A DNA stretch of 60,436 bases, from contig CALVPY010000013.1 of the NCBI GenBank assembly GCA_944354535.1, positions 1 to 60,436 on the forward strand, written 5' to 3'. This document shows, piece after piece, positions 1 to 6,383 of this stretch (its first letter is position 1; each line of letters begins with the position of its first letter). Origin of the DNA: an uncultured Clostridia bacterium. GTDB lineage: Bacteria; Bacillota; Clostridia; Christensenellales; Borkfalkiaceae. The notes under the pieces are model-generated. The model saw nothing but the letters and a program-made list of their open reading frames with translations. It was not told the DNA's origin and made no database searches. Both the position numbers and the translations under genes were made by a program.

Positions 1-30
1 AGGGGGGATTGTCAAAAAGCAGGGAACAAT

Positions 31-73
31 CCCTCAGTCACTTCGTGACAGCTCCCTTTACACAAGGGAGCCT
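31..73 (+). repeat. Family B hairpin repeat, copy 1
   Basis: The sequence CCCTCAGTC is followed by a small hairpin (GTCAC, loop TTC, GTGAC, 37-49) and then GCTCCC with a second hairpin (CTCCCTT...AAGGGAG, 52-70). The same CTCAGTC-hairpin-GACAGC frame recurs at 202 and 24846, and in reverse at 23459 and 55588. Short imperfect repeats of this kind are common between genes in gut Clostridia; function unknown. Confidence 0.6.
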
Positions 74-201
74 ATGGAGCTGTGCGCACACGACAACCCT
101 TCTGTCTTGCCTTCGGCAAGCCACAGTCTCGCGCGGTAGTGCCCGCGCTGCTCCTCTTCCCACGCATCTGGTGTGCATCTGCACGGGAGCCCTGTATTTT
201 A

Positions 202-262
202 CTCCCTCAGTCCTGTCGCCGACGTTCGTCGGACAACAGGACAGCTTCTCGCGCGGTAGAAA
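202..262 (+). repeat. Family B hairpin repeat, copy 2
   Basis: It starts CTCCCTCAGTC. The outer stem is GTCCTGT (210-216) with ACAGGAC (236-242), and the inner stem is CCGACG with CGTCGG around TTCG. It continues into CTCGCGCGGTAGA as in the copy at 24846. The stem differs in sequence from copy 1 but pairs fully. Confidence 0.6.
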
Positions 263-360
263 CCGCGCGAGAAAAGCAGGCGTAAAAAGCGCAGCGGCTG
301 CCGTAAGGCGACCGCTCGCATATGCGCCTTGCGGCGACGCGGAGCCGGGAATTTGATAGA

Positions 361-404
361 GGCGGCGCGCCGCGGGAATTATCCCGCGGCGCGCCGCTTT
401 TTTT
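361..404 (+). terminator. Strong intrinsic terminator
   Basis: A perfect 16 bp stem (362-377 with 382-397), loop ATTA, followed by seven T. It probably ends a plus-strand transcript entering from the left of the window. Confidence 0.85.
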
Positions 405-642
405 ATTTTATATCGCAGGGCGCATGCCGCTTTTTTGACGGCACCCTGCTCATGCCGCTTTGTTTTTTCGCGGAAAGGGTTATAAACACTCCGCTGTGTG
501 CATACGTTGAAAGGGCGAGGGAAGGACAGGCGTCTTCGGGCGGCACGCACAGGCACATTCGACCCAAAGGGGCGCCGCTCGACAAAACTCCCCAAATTCT
601 CCGTGCAAAAATATAGTATCATAACCGAGGTGACAGGGTCAG

Positions 643-1404
643 ATGATCTTACGCTTGCGTTCTCTCGTACTTGCCGTCTGCCTGACGGCTGCCATCGTTT
701 TTTCCGCGCTTGCGGCGCGGGCGGCGGGGGCGGAAGAAGTCTTCTGGAGCGGGGCGCGCTCCCTGCCCGTGTACAGCGTGGAGCGGGAGGACAACGCCCT
801 TGCCATCACCTTTGACTGCGCGTGGGGCATCGAGCACACCGATGCGATCTTAAAAGCGCTCGAAGAGGCGAACGTGAAGGCGACCTTCTTCACTGTGCAG
901 TTTTGGGCGGAGGAACACCCCGACTATCTCAAAAAGATCGACGAGGCGGGGCATGAGATCGGCACGCACAGCGCGACGCACCCCAAAATGTCTCAGCTCT
1001 CCGAGGAGGCGATAAAATCCGAGCTTACGACCTCTTCCCGCGCCATTACCGAAGTGACGGGGAAGGCGGTGACCCTCTTCCGCCCGCCCTTCGGCGATTA
1101 CGACAACGCCGTCATCGACACGTCGCTCTCCTTGGGGCTCATGCCCGTTCAATGGGACGTCGACTCCCTCGACTGGAAGGATCTTTCCGCCAAGGAGATC
1201 GCAGAGCGCGTCGCCTCCAAAGCGAAGAGCGGCTCCATCATCCTCTGCCACAACAACGGGCTGCATACGGCGGAGGCGCTCCCCGTCATTTTAGATACGC
1301 TGCGCGCCCGCGGGTTCACGTTTGTACCCGTCGGCGAGCTCATCTACCGCGAAAACTACACCATCGACCATACGGGCAGGCAGTTCTCTGCCGCAAAGGG
1401 CTGA
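643..1404 (+). CDS. Secreted polysaccharide deacetylase, PdaB-like (NodB domain)
   Basis: This 253-residue protein removes acetyl groups from a cell-wall or exopolysaccharide amino sugar outside the membrane. Residues 1-30 form a signal peptide (Arg-rich start, hydrophobic run, Ala-x-Ala). The NodB motifs are in order: TFDCAWG near residue 56, HSATHP with the two metal-binding His (109, 113), RPPFGDYD near 147, DVDSLDW near 172 and LCHNNG near 201. Motif 1 has Cys where most family members have a second Asp; the sporulation deacetylase PdaB also lacks that second Asp (its motif is close to TFDISWG), so I place the protein in the PdaB/YlxY branch. GAGGTG lies just upstream of the ATG. It stands alone, 45 bp before the SSB-like gene. 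The substrate is not known. Confidence 0.85.
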   Translation: MILRLRSLVLAVCLTAAIVFSALAARAAGAEEVFWSGARSLPVYSVEREDNALAITFDCAWGIEHTDAILKALEEANVKATFFTVQFWAEEHPDYLKKIDEAGHEIGTHSATHPKMSQLSEEAIKSELTTSSRAITEVTGKAVTLFRPPFGDYDNAVIDTSLSLGLMPVQWDVDSLDWKDLSAKEIAERVASKAKSGSIILCHNNGLHTAEALPVILDTLRARGFTFVPVGELIYRENYTIDHTGRQFSAAKG

Positions 1405-1449
1405 CGCGGCTTTTTTTCAGGGAAATACTCATGGAGGTACTCGAAGGAT

Positions 1450-2127
1450 ATGGATCACATCATGGAAAAAAACAACAAGGTCTACTTGAGAGGAAGCATC
1501 GTATCGGAAGCTGTCTTTTCGCACGAGGTGTACGGGGAAGGGTTTTACGAACTGTTTGTGCGCGTGCCGCGCCTTTCGGGGCAGGCGGACATTCTGCCCG
1601 TCACCATCTCCGAGCGCATCATCCGCAGCAACGATCTCAAAGAGGGGAGCATCCTCTGCGCCGAGGGGCAGTTCCGAAGCTACAATAAGCTCGAAAACGG
1701 GCGTTCGCGGCTCATGCTCACCGTGTTCGTGCGCGACATCGTCGAGGACATCCCCGGGCGCAACCCCAACAGCATCCTGCTCGGCGGGTATCTGTGCAAG
1801 CCGCCCGTCTACCGCACCACCCCCTTCAACCGCGAGATCTCCGATCTCCTCGTCGCCGTCAACCGCGCCTACAACAAGTCCGATTACATCCCCTGCATCG
1901 CGTGGGGGCGCAACGCCCGCTTCGTGCAGGATCTTGCCGTCGGCTCGCGCATCATGCTCTCGGGGCGCATCCAGAGCCGCGAGTACCAGAAACGCCTCTC
2001 CGAGGACGAGGTCGTCACCATGACGGCGTACGAAGTCTCCGTCTCCAAGCTCGCCACCGTCGACGAGGGCGCCGTGCTCGATTTAGAGCAGGAATTCGAG
2101 TTCTACACCTCGCCGGTGGGGCAATAA
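1450..2127 (+). CDS. SSB-like protein with two OB folds
   Basis: A 225-residue protein that looks like two single-strand DNA-binding (OB-fold) modules in tandem. The first spans about residues 8-100 (KVYLRGSIVSEAVFSHE) and the second about 106-210, where SILLGGYLCKPPVYRTTPF, YIPCIAWGRNARF and IMLSGRIQSREY match the SSB/PriB pattern. The second module is the clearer match. There is no acidic DDDIPF-like C-terminal tail as in housekeeping SSB, so it is probably an accessory protein rather than the main SSB. ATG codons at 1450 and 1462 are both possible; GGAGG at 1433 favours the first. A terminator follows. Similar two-domain SSB-like proteins occur in many Clostridia; their role is unclear to me. 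Confidence 0.75.
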   Translation: MDHIMEKNNKVYLRGSIVSEAVFSHEVYGEGFYELFVRVPRLSGQADILPVTISERIIRSNDLKEGSILCAEGQFRSYNKLENGRSRLMLTVFVRDIVEDIPGRNPNSILLGGYLCKPPVYRTTPFNREISDLLVAVNRAYNKSDYIPCIAWGRNARFVQDLAVGSRIMLSGRIQSREYQKRLSEDEVVTMTAYEVSVSKLATVDEGAVLDLEQEFEFYTSPVGQ

Positions 2128-2161
2128 ACATGGGGAGCTGTCTTGATAGGGGGAAAGAAAA

Positions 2162-2190
2162 GGGCCGAAGCGTTGTGCTTCGGTCCTTTG
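2162..2190. terminator. Terminator between convergent genes
   Basis: Stem GGGCCGAAGC with GCTTCGGTCC (one G-T pair) around GTTGT, then TTT. It sits between the SSB-like gene and the convergent marR-type gene and could serve both. Confidence 0.7.
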
Positions 2191-2194
2191 CCGT

Positions 2195-2692
2195 TCAGTC
2201 GTCCTTTTCGCGGCCCGGGAGAGGGTCGGCGTTGAACACCTTTTCCGCGATGCGGCAGAACGTGCGCGCGTCCTCTTCGCCGATGAGCGCGATGATGCGC
2301 CGCGAAAGGTCGAGCGAGCGCTCGTGCTCTTCTAAAAACTCGGGGAGTTTTTCGCGGATGGGGATCACATAGGTCGTCCGCTTGTCCTCCCCCGTCCTGC
2401 GCTCCAAAAACCCGCGTGCGGTGAGGGAGCCGATCGTGCGGTTGACGAGCGATTTGAGCATCCTCGTGCGGCGGCAGATCTCCCCGAAGGAGACGGCGCC
2501 CACTCCGTCTTCGCGGTAGCGCTCATAGACGATGGCCATGACCACCGCCTCGTTGTAGATCATCTTCCGCGTGATGCGCGTGTTTTTGAGGACGCTCGTG
2601 GCGCGGAGCCAGGCGAGGATGAGGTCTTCTTCGAGCCGCCTATCCCGTTCGCCGTTTCGGTCGTTCCTGTCGTGCTGTTCGTGTTCGGTCAT
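2195..2692 (-). CDS. MarR-family transcriptional regulator
   Basis: A 165-residue winged-helix DNA-binding protein. The N-terminus (1-22) is polar and Arg/Asp-rich. Residues about 25-60 form the dimerisation helices, about 66-95 the helix-turn-helix (VSFGEICRRTRMLKSLVNRT), and about 96-112 the beta wing (GFLERRTGEDKRTTYV), followed by C-terminal helices. This is the usual MarR plan, slightly long at the N-terminus. It is divergent from the DUF4250 gene and has its own consensus promoter, so self-regulation and control of the neighbour are plausible. The ligand cannot be predicted. Confidence 0.85.
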   Translation of the reverse strand: MTEHEQHDRNDRNGERDRRLEEDLILAWLRATSVLKNTRITRKMIYNEAVVMAIVYERYREDGVGAVSFGEICRRTRMLKSLVNRTIGSLTARGFLERRTGEDKRTTYVIPIREKLPEFLEEHERSLDLSRRIIALIGEEDARTFCRIAEKVFNADPLPGREKDD

Positions 2693-2721
2693 GATCTCCC
2701 CTTCTCTTTGGAAACGTCCGT

Positions 2722-2750
2722 ATTATACGCTTTCGCAGGGAGAATGTCAA
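2722..2750 (-). promoter_or_regulatory. Sigma-A promoter of the marR-type gene
   Basis: Reading on the minus strand, TTGACA (2745-2750), a 17 bp spacer and TATAAT (2722-2727), about 30 bp ahead of the start codon. Confidence 0.85.
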
Positions 2751-2769
2751 GGGGAAAGCCTAAATGTGT

Positions 2770-2798
2770 TTGCATTTTGCGCCGTGCGGTATTATAAT
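2770..2798 (+). promoter_or_regulatory. Sigma-A promoter of the DUF4250 gene
   Basis: TTGCAT (2770-2775), 17 bp spacer, TATAAT (2793-2798). Transcription would start about 35 bp ahead of the ATG at 2842, leaving room for the AAAGGAG ribosome site. Confidence 0.8.
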
Positions 2799-2841
2799 GA
2801 AAAAGAGGACGCCGGCGCGTCCCTTCCAAAGGAGAACTTTT

Positions 2842-3018
2842 ATGAAACTGCCGTCGGACGGCGCGATGCTTTTGAGCTTTCTCAATACGAAACTGCGCGA
2901 TGAATATTCCTCGCTGGACGAACTTCTGGAGGACTTCGGGGCGGACAAGAGCGAAGTGGAAGAAAAACTGCGCGCGTTGGGGTATGAGTACGATCCTTCG
3001 CGCAACGCCTTTCGCTGA
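2842..3018 (+). CDS. DUF4250 small protein
   Basis: A 58-residue protein matching the DUF4250 family pattern: MKLPSDGAMLLSFLNTKLRD, a central SLDEL segment, and a C-terminal GYEYDPSRNAF. Family members are about 55-65 residues and occur mainly in Firmicutes; no function is known. The start at 2842 is chosen because AAAGGAGA lies 7 bp upstream and family proteins begin with M-x-LP. An in-frame ATG at 2764 would add 26 residues unlike the family. A cluster of DnaA-box-like sites begins 27 bp after the stop codon. Confidence 0.85.
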   Translation: MKLPSDGAMLLSFLNTKLRDEYSSLDELLEDFGADKSEVEEKLRALGYEYDPSRNAFR

Positions 3019-3044
3019 GCCCGCGCGCCGAGCGTACGCCAAAT

Positions 3045-3125
3045 TGTGGAAAAGCAGGGTGCTTTGTGGAAAAGTCTGTGAAAAACGCCCCTTTATCCAC
3101 AGAAAAAATGTTGAAATGTGGATAA
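3045..3125. promoter_or_regulatory. Cluster of five DnaA-box-like sites
   Basis: Five 9-mers fit the DnaA box TTWTNCACA within 81 bp. TTTTCCACA is on the minus strand at 3045-3053 and 3065-3073, TTTTTCACA on the minus strand at 3077-3085, TTATCCACA on the plus strand at 3093-3101, and TTATCCACA on the minus strand at 3117-3125. The last two match the strict consensus exactly. The patch is AT-rich in a GC-rich region and lies between two genes. dnaA and dnaN are not in the window, so it may be a DnaA titration or regulatory site, or part of an origin in an unusual place. Confidence 0.7.
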
Positions 3126-3159
3126 GTCGGCGGGCGTGCCCGCCGAGGAGGGAAATATC

Positions 3160-4224
3160 ATGCCAGACGCGCTCGCGCTTTGGGTGATCGCCGCGCTCGT
3201 CGGGGCGGCGGCGCTCCTCTTTTTGCTGCAAATTCTTATGGTGGGCATCACCTTTTCGCTGCTTTACGGCAGAGTGAAGCACACGCATTCGCGGCGCGCG
3301 CTCTTTTCCGACCTTCCCGCGATCGGGGTACGGCGGGAATTTGTGCCTGTCTGCCGCCGCAGGAAGCTCGCCGTCTATCACCTCGGCGAGGAGAACAAGA
3401 AGGGGCTCGTCATCCTCTCCCACGGCATCCGCGACCGTGCGGAGGGCTATTTTTCCGAGGCGCGCGGCTTTCTGAACGAGGGATACCGCGTGCTCCTCTA
3501 CGACGCCACGGGCAGCGGCGCCTCGTCGGGCAGGAGCCAGCGCGGGCTGCCGCAGTCGGCGATCGACCTTCATCGCATCCTTTCGTGGGCGGAACAACAG
3601 CCCTGTTTTGAGGGGCTCGGCGTTTACCTTTACGGTCACAGCTGGGGCGGGTACGCCGTCTGCGCCGTGTTCTGCAAGGGGGAGCATCCGCGCGTGAAGG
3701 CGGTGTGCTCGCTTTCGGGCTTTTCCGACCCTTCTAAGATGCTCTTTGAGAGCGGTTCAACGCTTACCGTGCATTTCGGGCGGTTCATGTACCCCGCCCT
3801 GCTCTTCATGCAGGGGATGCGCTTCGGCCGCGCCATGTACGACACGGCGGAAAAGGGCATCCGTAAGGCGAAGGGAACGCGCTTTTTGATCCTGCACGCC
3901 GAACACGATCAGGCGGTCAGACTCAACGGGGCGTCCGTCTACGCCCGCCGCGCCGAGCTCGGGAGCGAGGGCAGCCGCGTGAAGTTCGAAGTCGTGAAGG
4001 GCAGGCATCATCTCAACGCCTGGTTCTCGCCTGCCGCCTGCGAAAGGGACGAAGCCTTCGAGGAACGCTATCGGAAGATGACGGGTAAGTTCGGGTTTCG
4101 GCTCACGGAGGCGCAGGAGGAGCAGTTTTACGCGGACATCGGAAGAGAGGAGCGCATCGCGCTCTCCGAGCCCGATCCCGCCTTCTTCCGGCGCATCGAT
4201 ATGTTTTTCAGGGAGGGGATATGA
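3160..4224 (+). CDS. Membrane-anchored alpha/beta hydrolase
   Basis: A 354-residue protein with an N-terminal membrane segment (about residues 5-36), then a serine-hydrolase domain. The domain shows SHGIRDRAEGYF (oxyanion region, 87-98), YDATGSGASSG (114-124), nucleophile elbow GHSWGG with Ser161, an acid candidate in HAEHDQA, and a His candidate in GRHHLNAW. It resembles the YqkD/FrsA-like family of membrane-bound hydrolases common in Firmicutes. The substrate is unknown. ATG 3160 is preferred because GAGGAGGG lies about 6 bp upstream; the longer in-frame start at 3118 lies inside the DnaA-box cluster. The stop codon overlaps the next start by 4 bp (ATGA). Confidence 0.8.
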   Translation: MPDALALWVIAALVGAAALLFLLQILMVGITFSLLYGRVKHTHSRRALFSDLPAIGVRREFVPVCRRRKLAVYHLGEENKKGLVILSHGIRDRAEGYFSEARGFLNEGYRVLLYDATGSGASSGRSQRGLPQSAIDLHRILSWAEQQPCFEGLGVYLYGHSWGGYAVCAVFCKGEHPRVKAVCSLSGFSDPSKMLFESGSTLTVHFGRFMYPALLFMQGMRFGRAMYDTAEKGIRKAKGTRFLILHAEHDQAVRLNGASVYARRAELGSEGSRVKFEVVKGRHHLNAWFSPAACERDEAFEERYRKMTGKFGFRLTEAQEEQFYADIGREERIALSEPDPAFFRRIDMFFREGI

Positions 4225-4427
4225 TCTCGAAACTCGATCTCATGAAACTATTTTCGCAGTACGAAGGGGAGATCTCGATGTCCGACTTCACGCCCGAGGA
4301 ACTTGAAGAATATCTGCGGGAGGCGGAAGGCGCGGAGGCGCCGCTCTCCCCTGCCGAGTGGAAGGCGCGCTACTTCGAATACTACGACGACGTCAAAGAT
4401 AAGTCTTTGAAAAAACAGGATTGGTAA
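4221..4427 (+). CDS. Small acidic protein of unknown function
   Basis: A 68-residue acidic protein that starts in the last codons of the hydrolase gene (ATGA overlap) with GGGAGG just upstream. That tight overlap is the main reason to believe it is expressed. No signal peptide, membrane segment or known domain is visible. It contains FTPEELEEYLREAE and ends KSLKKQDW. comF follows 26 bp later, so it is probably co-transcribed with hydrolase, comF and the GNAT gene. Confidence 0.6.
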   Translation: MISKLDLMKLFSQYEGEISMSDFTPEELEEYLREAEGAEAPLSPAEWKARYFEYYDDVKDKSLKKQDW

Positions 4428-4453
4428 AGCCGTTCCCGGAACGGGAGGACAAC

Positions 4454-5212
4454 ATGGGCATTCGGGAGTTTTTCACGCGCCTTTCGGGGCGCATCGGCGA
4501 GTACGACGCGTCGCACAACTTCACCTGCGACCTGTGCGGGCGGGAGGTGTTCGAAAACGAGCGCCTCTGCAAGGCCTGCCGCGCCGAACTCCCGAAGATC
4601 GAACTTTGCTGCCCCTTCTGCGGCCGCCGCGTTTTGGAAGAGGGCGTCTGCCTCGAATGCAAGAAGCGGCCGCTCGGCGTCGCAAAGGCGCGCTCGGTAT
4701 ATTGCCACGAGGGCGGCGCCGCGGCGCTCGTTCTGCGCTTCAAGCGGGGCGAAAAGTATCTCGTCTGCACGCTTGCGGAGGAGCTCGCGCCCCTTCTTGA
4801 CCGTGAATTTGCGGACTGCGACGCCCTTGCGTTCGTCCCCATGACGAAGCGGGCGGAACGCGCCCGCGGCTACAACCAGGCGAAGCTGCTTTCCGAGGAA
4901 CTTGCCCGCCGTACGGGGAAGGCGCTTTTGGACGTCGCCGAAAAGCGCAAGGAGACAAAGGCGCAGAAATCGCTCGGCCGAGCCGCCCGCGAAGAAAATC
5001 TCAAGGGCGCCTTTCATCTCGTTCACAGGAAGGAAGTCAAAGGCCGCCGCATCCTCATCGTCGACGACACGATGACGACGGGCGCAACGGCGGGCGAACT
5101 TGCTGCGCTCTTTTATCGCGCGGGCGCCGAATGCGTCTCTCTTCTCACATTCACGAGCGTGGAGGACCGCACGCTGCATCCGCAAAGCAAAAACACAAGG
5201 AGAAGGCCATGA
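4454..5212 (+). CDS. comF: ComF family protein (phosphoribosyltransferase fold)
   Basis: A 252-residue ComF homologue. The N-terminal zinc-finger region has four Cys pairs (CDLCG, CKAC, CPFCG, CLEC). The C-terminal phosphoribosyltransferase domain has the PRPP-binding loop ILIVDDTMTTGAT and an upstream FVPMTKRAERARGYNQA segment typical of ComF. In naturally competent bacteria ComF acts in handling incoming single-stranded DNA; many non-competent Firmicutes keep it, so competence cannot be inferred. No other com genes are in the window. ATG 4454 has GGGAGG 5 bp upstream and is preferred to the TTG at 4421. It overlaps the GNAT gene by 4 bp. Confidence 0.88.
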   Translation: MGIREFFTRLSGRIGEYDASHNFTCDLCGREVFENERLCKACRAELPKIELCCPFCGRRVLEEGVCLECKKRPLGVAKARSVYCHEGGAAALVLRFKRGEKYLVCTLAEELAPLLDREFADCDALAFVPMTKRAERARGYNQAKLLSEELARRTGKALLDVAEKRKETKAQKSLGRAAREENLKGAFHLVHRKEVKGRRILIVDDTMTTGATAGELAALFYRAGAECVSLLTFTSVEDRTLHPQSKNTRRRP

Positions 5213-5610
5213 TCGAATATCGCGACGAAAAGGAGCTCCCGCCGCAGGAGCTCGAAAAACTCTTTCTTTCCATCGGCTGGGAGTCGGGCAGGCAGCCCGT
5301 CCTCCTTTCGAAGGCGCTCAAAAACTACGGCACCGTGCTCACGGCGTGGGAAGGGGAGGAACTTGTCGGCCTCATCGCGGCGATGGACGACGGCTTCCTC
5401 ACCGCCTATGTACACTATCTTCTGGTGCGGGCGGACAGGCAGAGCGCGGGCATCGGCGGCGTGCTTTTGGAACAGCTCAAAGCGCGCTACGCTTCCTTCC
5501 GCAAGATCGCGCTCATCGGCGAGCACCCCGCCAAAGTTTTTTACGAGCGGCACGGCTTTGAGGAAGAGACGCACGCCTCGCCCATGTACTTTTTCCCGCC
5601 GAAGGCGTAA
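5209..5610 (+). CDS. GNAT-family N-acetyltransferase
   Basis: A 133-residue protein with the acetyl-CoA-binding signature of GNAT enzymes: VHYLLVRADRQSAGIGGVLL (beta4-alpha3 with the Q/R-x-x-G-x-G/A loop) and a C-terminal FYERHGFEEE. It would acetylate an unknown small molecule or protein. The start overlaps the comF stop codon (ATGA), and AAGGAGAA lies 7 bp upstream. The upstream in-frame start at 5131 would overlap comF heavily and is rejected. Confidence 0.85.
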   Translation: MIEYRDEKELPPQELEKLFLSIGWESGRQPVLLSKALKNYGTVLTAWEGEELVGLIAAMDDGFLTAYVHYLLVRADRQSAGIGGVLLEQLKARYASFRKIALIGEHPAKVFYERHGFEEETHASPMYFFPPKA

Positions 5611-5663
5611 AAGCGCGCCGTTATGGCCGTTTGCCTTTCTTTGCCCGGATCGGCGGTTTTTTC

Positions 5664-5692
5664 TTGCTTTTTCAGCCAGAACGTGCTATACT
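5664..5692 (+). promoter_or_regulatory. Promoter of candidate RNA 1
   Basis: TTGCTT (5664-5669), 17 bp spacer, TATACT (5687-5692). The same hexamers and spacing recur 215 bp downstream at RNA 2, and the bases around them (TTTTTTCTTGCTTTTTC and GTGCTATACT) are also the same. Confidence 0.85.
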
Positions 5693-5698
5693 GAACAC

Positions 5699-5831
5699 GG
5701 CACAAAATTCTATAGACGCGTAGGCAGATGCGAATGGCATTTCGTATCTCTGATTTCTGCTTGCGCGGGAATTTTGTGCCAACATTTGGAGATACCGATG
5801 CAGCGTGTCTCCTCGGAGGCACGCTTTTCTC
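5699..5831 (+). ncRNA. Candidate structured RNA 1 of a tandem pair
   Basis: A transcript starting near 5699 would fold into three stacked stems. Stem 1 pairs 5699-5710 with 5769-5780 (12 bp). A six-base linker on the 5' side (5711-5716) leads to stem 2, 5717-5728 with 5756-5767 (12 bp, two G-U). Stem 3 pairs 5729-5734 with 5741-5746 around loop TGGCAT, and a nine-base linker follows on the 3' side (5747-5755). A single-stranded tail (5781-5802) with TTTGGAG and GATGC leads into an intrinsic terminator (5803-5831). Loop GCAT (5737-5740) can pair with tail ATGC (5798-5801). RNA 2 has the same plan with different stem sequences. No convincing reading frame lies inside. I do not recognise the family. 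Confidence 0.7.
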
Positions 5832-5878
5832 TTATTCGGGAGAGCGCTGCCGCTCCCGTTCACGGGAAGTGTTTTTTC

Positions 5879-5907
5879 TTGCTTTTTCGGGTCAGATGTG
5901 CTATACT
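5879..5907 (+). promoter_or_regulatory. Promoter of candidate RNA 2
   Basis: TTGCTT (5879-5884), 17 bp spacer, TATACT (5902-5907): the same hexamers and spacing as the RNA 1 promoter. Between the RNA 1 terminator and this promoter lies another hairpin, CGGGAG with CTCCCG (5837-5858). Confidence 0.85.
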
Positions 5908-5912
5908 ATGAA

Positions 5913-6055
5913 TGCTCTCTAACAAAATAGTTCATTCTATAGGATACATCGGCATAGATGTACCCTTCTTATTCCTATGGGATGAACGTTAGAGAGCAAC
6001 GGATCTGGGGTGCAATATGCGGGCGTCCCGATCGGGACGCTCTTATTTTTTATTT
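5913..6055 (+). ncRNA. Candidate structured RNA 2, possibly the leader of the next gene
   Basis: Same fold as RNA 1. Stem 1 pairs 5913-5923 with 5988-5998 (11 bp). A six-base 5' linker AAAATA is followed by stem 2, 5930-5943 with 5974-5987 (14 bp, G-U pairs allowed). Stem 3 pairs 5945-5950 with 5957-5962 around loop GGCATA, with an 11-base 3' linker. The tail (5999-6020) carries ATCTGGGG and ATATGC, and a terminator follows: palindrome GCGTCCCGATCGGGACGC (6023-6040), then a T-rich run to 6055. Loop GCATA (5952-5956) is complementary to tail TATGC (6016-6020). The terminator run ends directly at the ribosome site of the small gene at 6073, so this copy could also act as a transcription attenuator. 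Confidence 0.7.
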
Positions 6056-6072
6056 CAAAGGAGGAAAAAATA

Positions 6073-6252
6073 ATGCAGAACAAGATCGAATGGGAAGAAG
6101 GCGCAGTCGTGACGGCGGAGGACATCATCGCCTCGCTCAAGCCGCTTGTCGACGAGTACTTCGTGGGCTCGTGCCAGGAGGCGGGCGAAAAGCTCATTTA
6201 TAAGCTCCCCGACGGCAGGACGTTCTCCCTGACCGCAAAACAGGAAAGCTGA
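6073..6252 (+). CDS. Small protein downstream of the RNA pair
   Basis: A 59-residue soluble, acidic protein of no family I recognise. It begins MQNKIEWEEGAVVTAEDIIA and ends YKLPDGRTFSLTAKQES. AAAGGAGG lies 8 bp ahead of the ATG, which makes translation likely. No promoter of its own is visible, so it would be expressed by read-through of the RNA 2 terminator. It is followed by a hairpin without a clear T run (6263-6286) and then by the promoter of the Phe T-box. Confidence 0.65.
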   Translation: MQNKIEWEEGAVVTAEDIIASLKPLVDEYFVGSCQEAGEKLIYKLPDGRTFSLTAKQES

Positions 6253-6347
6253 ACCGAGGAGCCGAGGGTCCAAGCCCTCTCGGCCTTCCGCTGCGGAGAA
6301 CGGAACGCGGCGGGCGCTTTTCTATGCACAAAATCCTTCAAAAGCAT

Positions 6348-6376
6348 TTGACAATCGCATGGAAAGCGGCTATAAT
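6348..6376 (+). promoter_or_regulatory. Consensus promoter of the pheST operon
   Basis: TTGACA (6348-6353), exactly 17 bp, TATAAT (6371-6376): a full consensus sigma-A promoter directly ahead of the T-box leader. Confidence 0.92.
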
Positions 6377-6383
6377 GGGGGCA

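Larger units (their letters stand above)
1..360. other. Gene-free left edge with repeat debris
   Basis: No open reading frame here looks like a real gene: the translations on both strands are rich in Arg/Pro/Ala and match no family I know. The stretch holds two copies of the family B hairpin repeat and ends in a strong terminator, so it is probably the 3' flank of a gene left of the window. From 405 to 642 I see only the region upstream of the deacetylase gene. Confidence 0.6.

Noticed and set aside
1-642. Several overlapping frames of 60-194 aa at the left edge
   Set aside because: They are built on hairpin repeats and a terminator, with Arg/Pro/Ala-rich translations in all frames.
2689-3687. 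Long minus-strand frame (332 aa) over the DUF4250 and hydrolase genes
   Set aside because: It is a shadow of two well-supported plus-strand features, is rich in Arg/Ala/Pro and crosses the DnaA-box cluster; no family resemblance.
5699-6055. Tandem RNAs as 6S RNA
   Set aside because: 6S RNA has a large central bubble with a long closing stem and no conserved tail; here bulges are small and one-sided and a conserved tail lies outside the closing stem.
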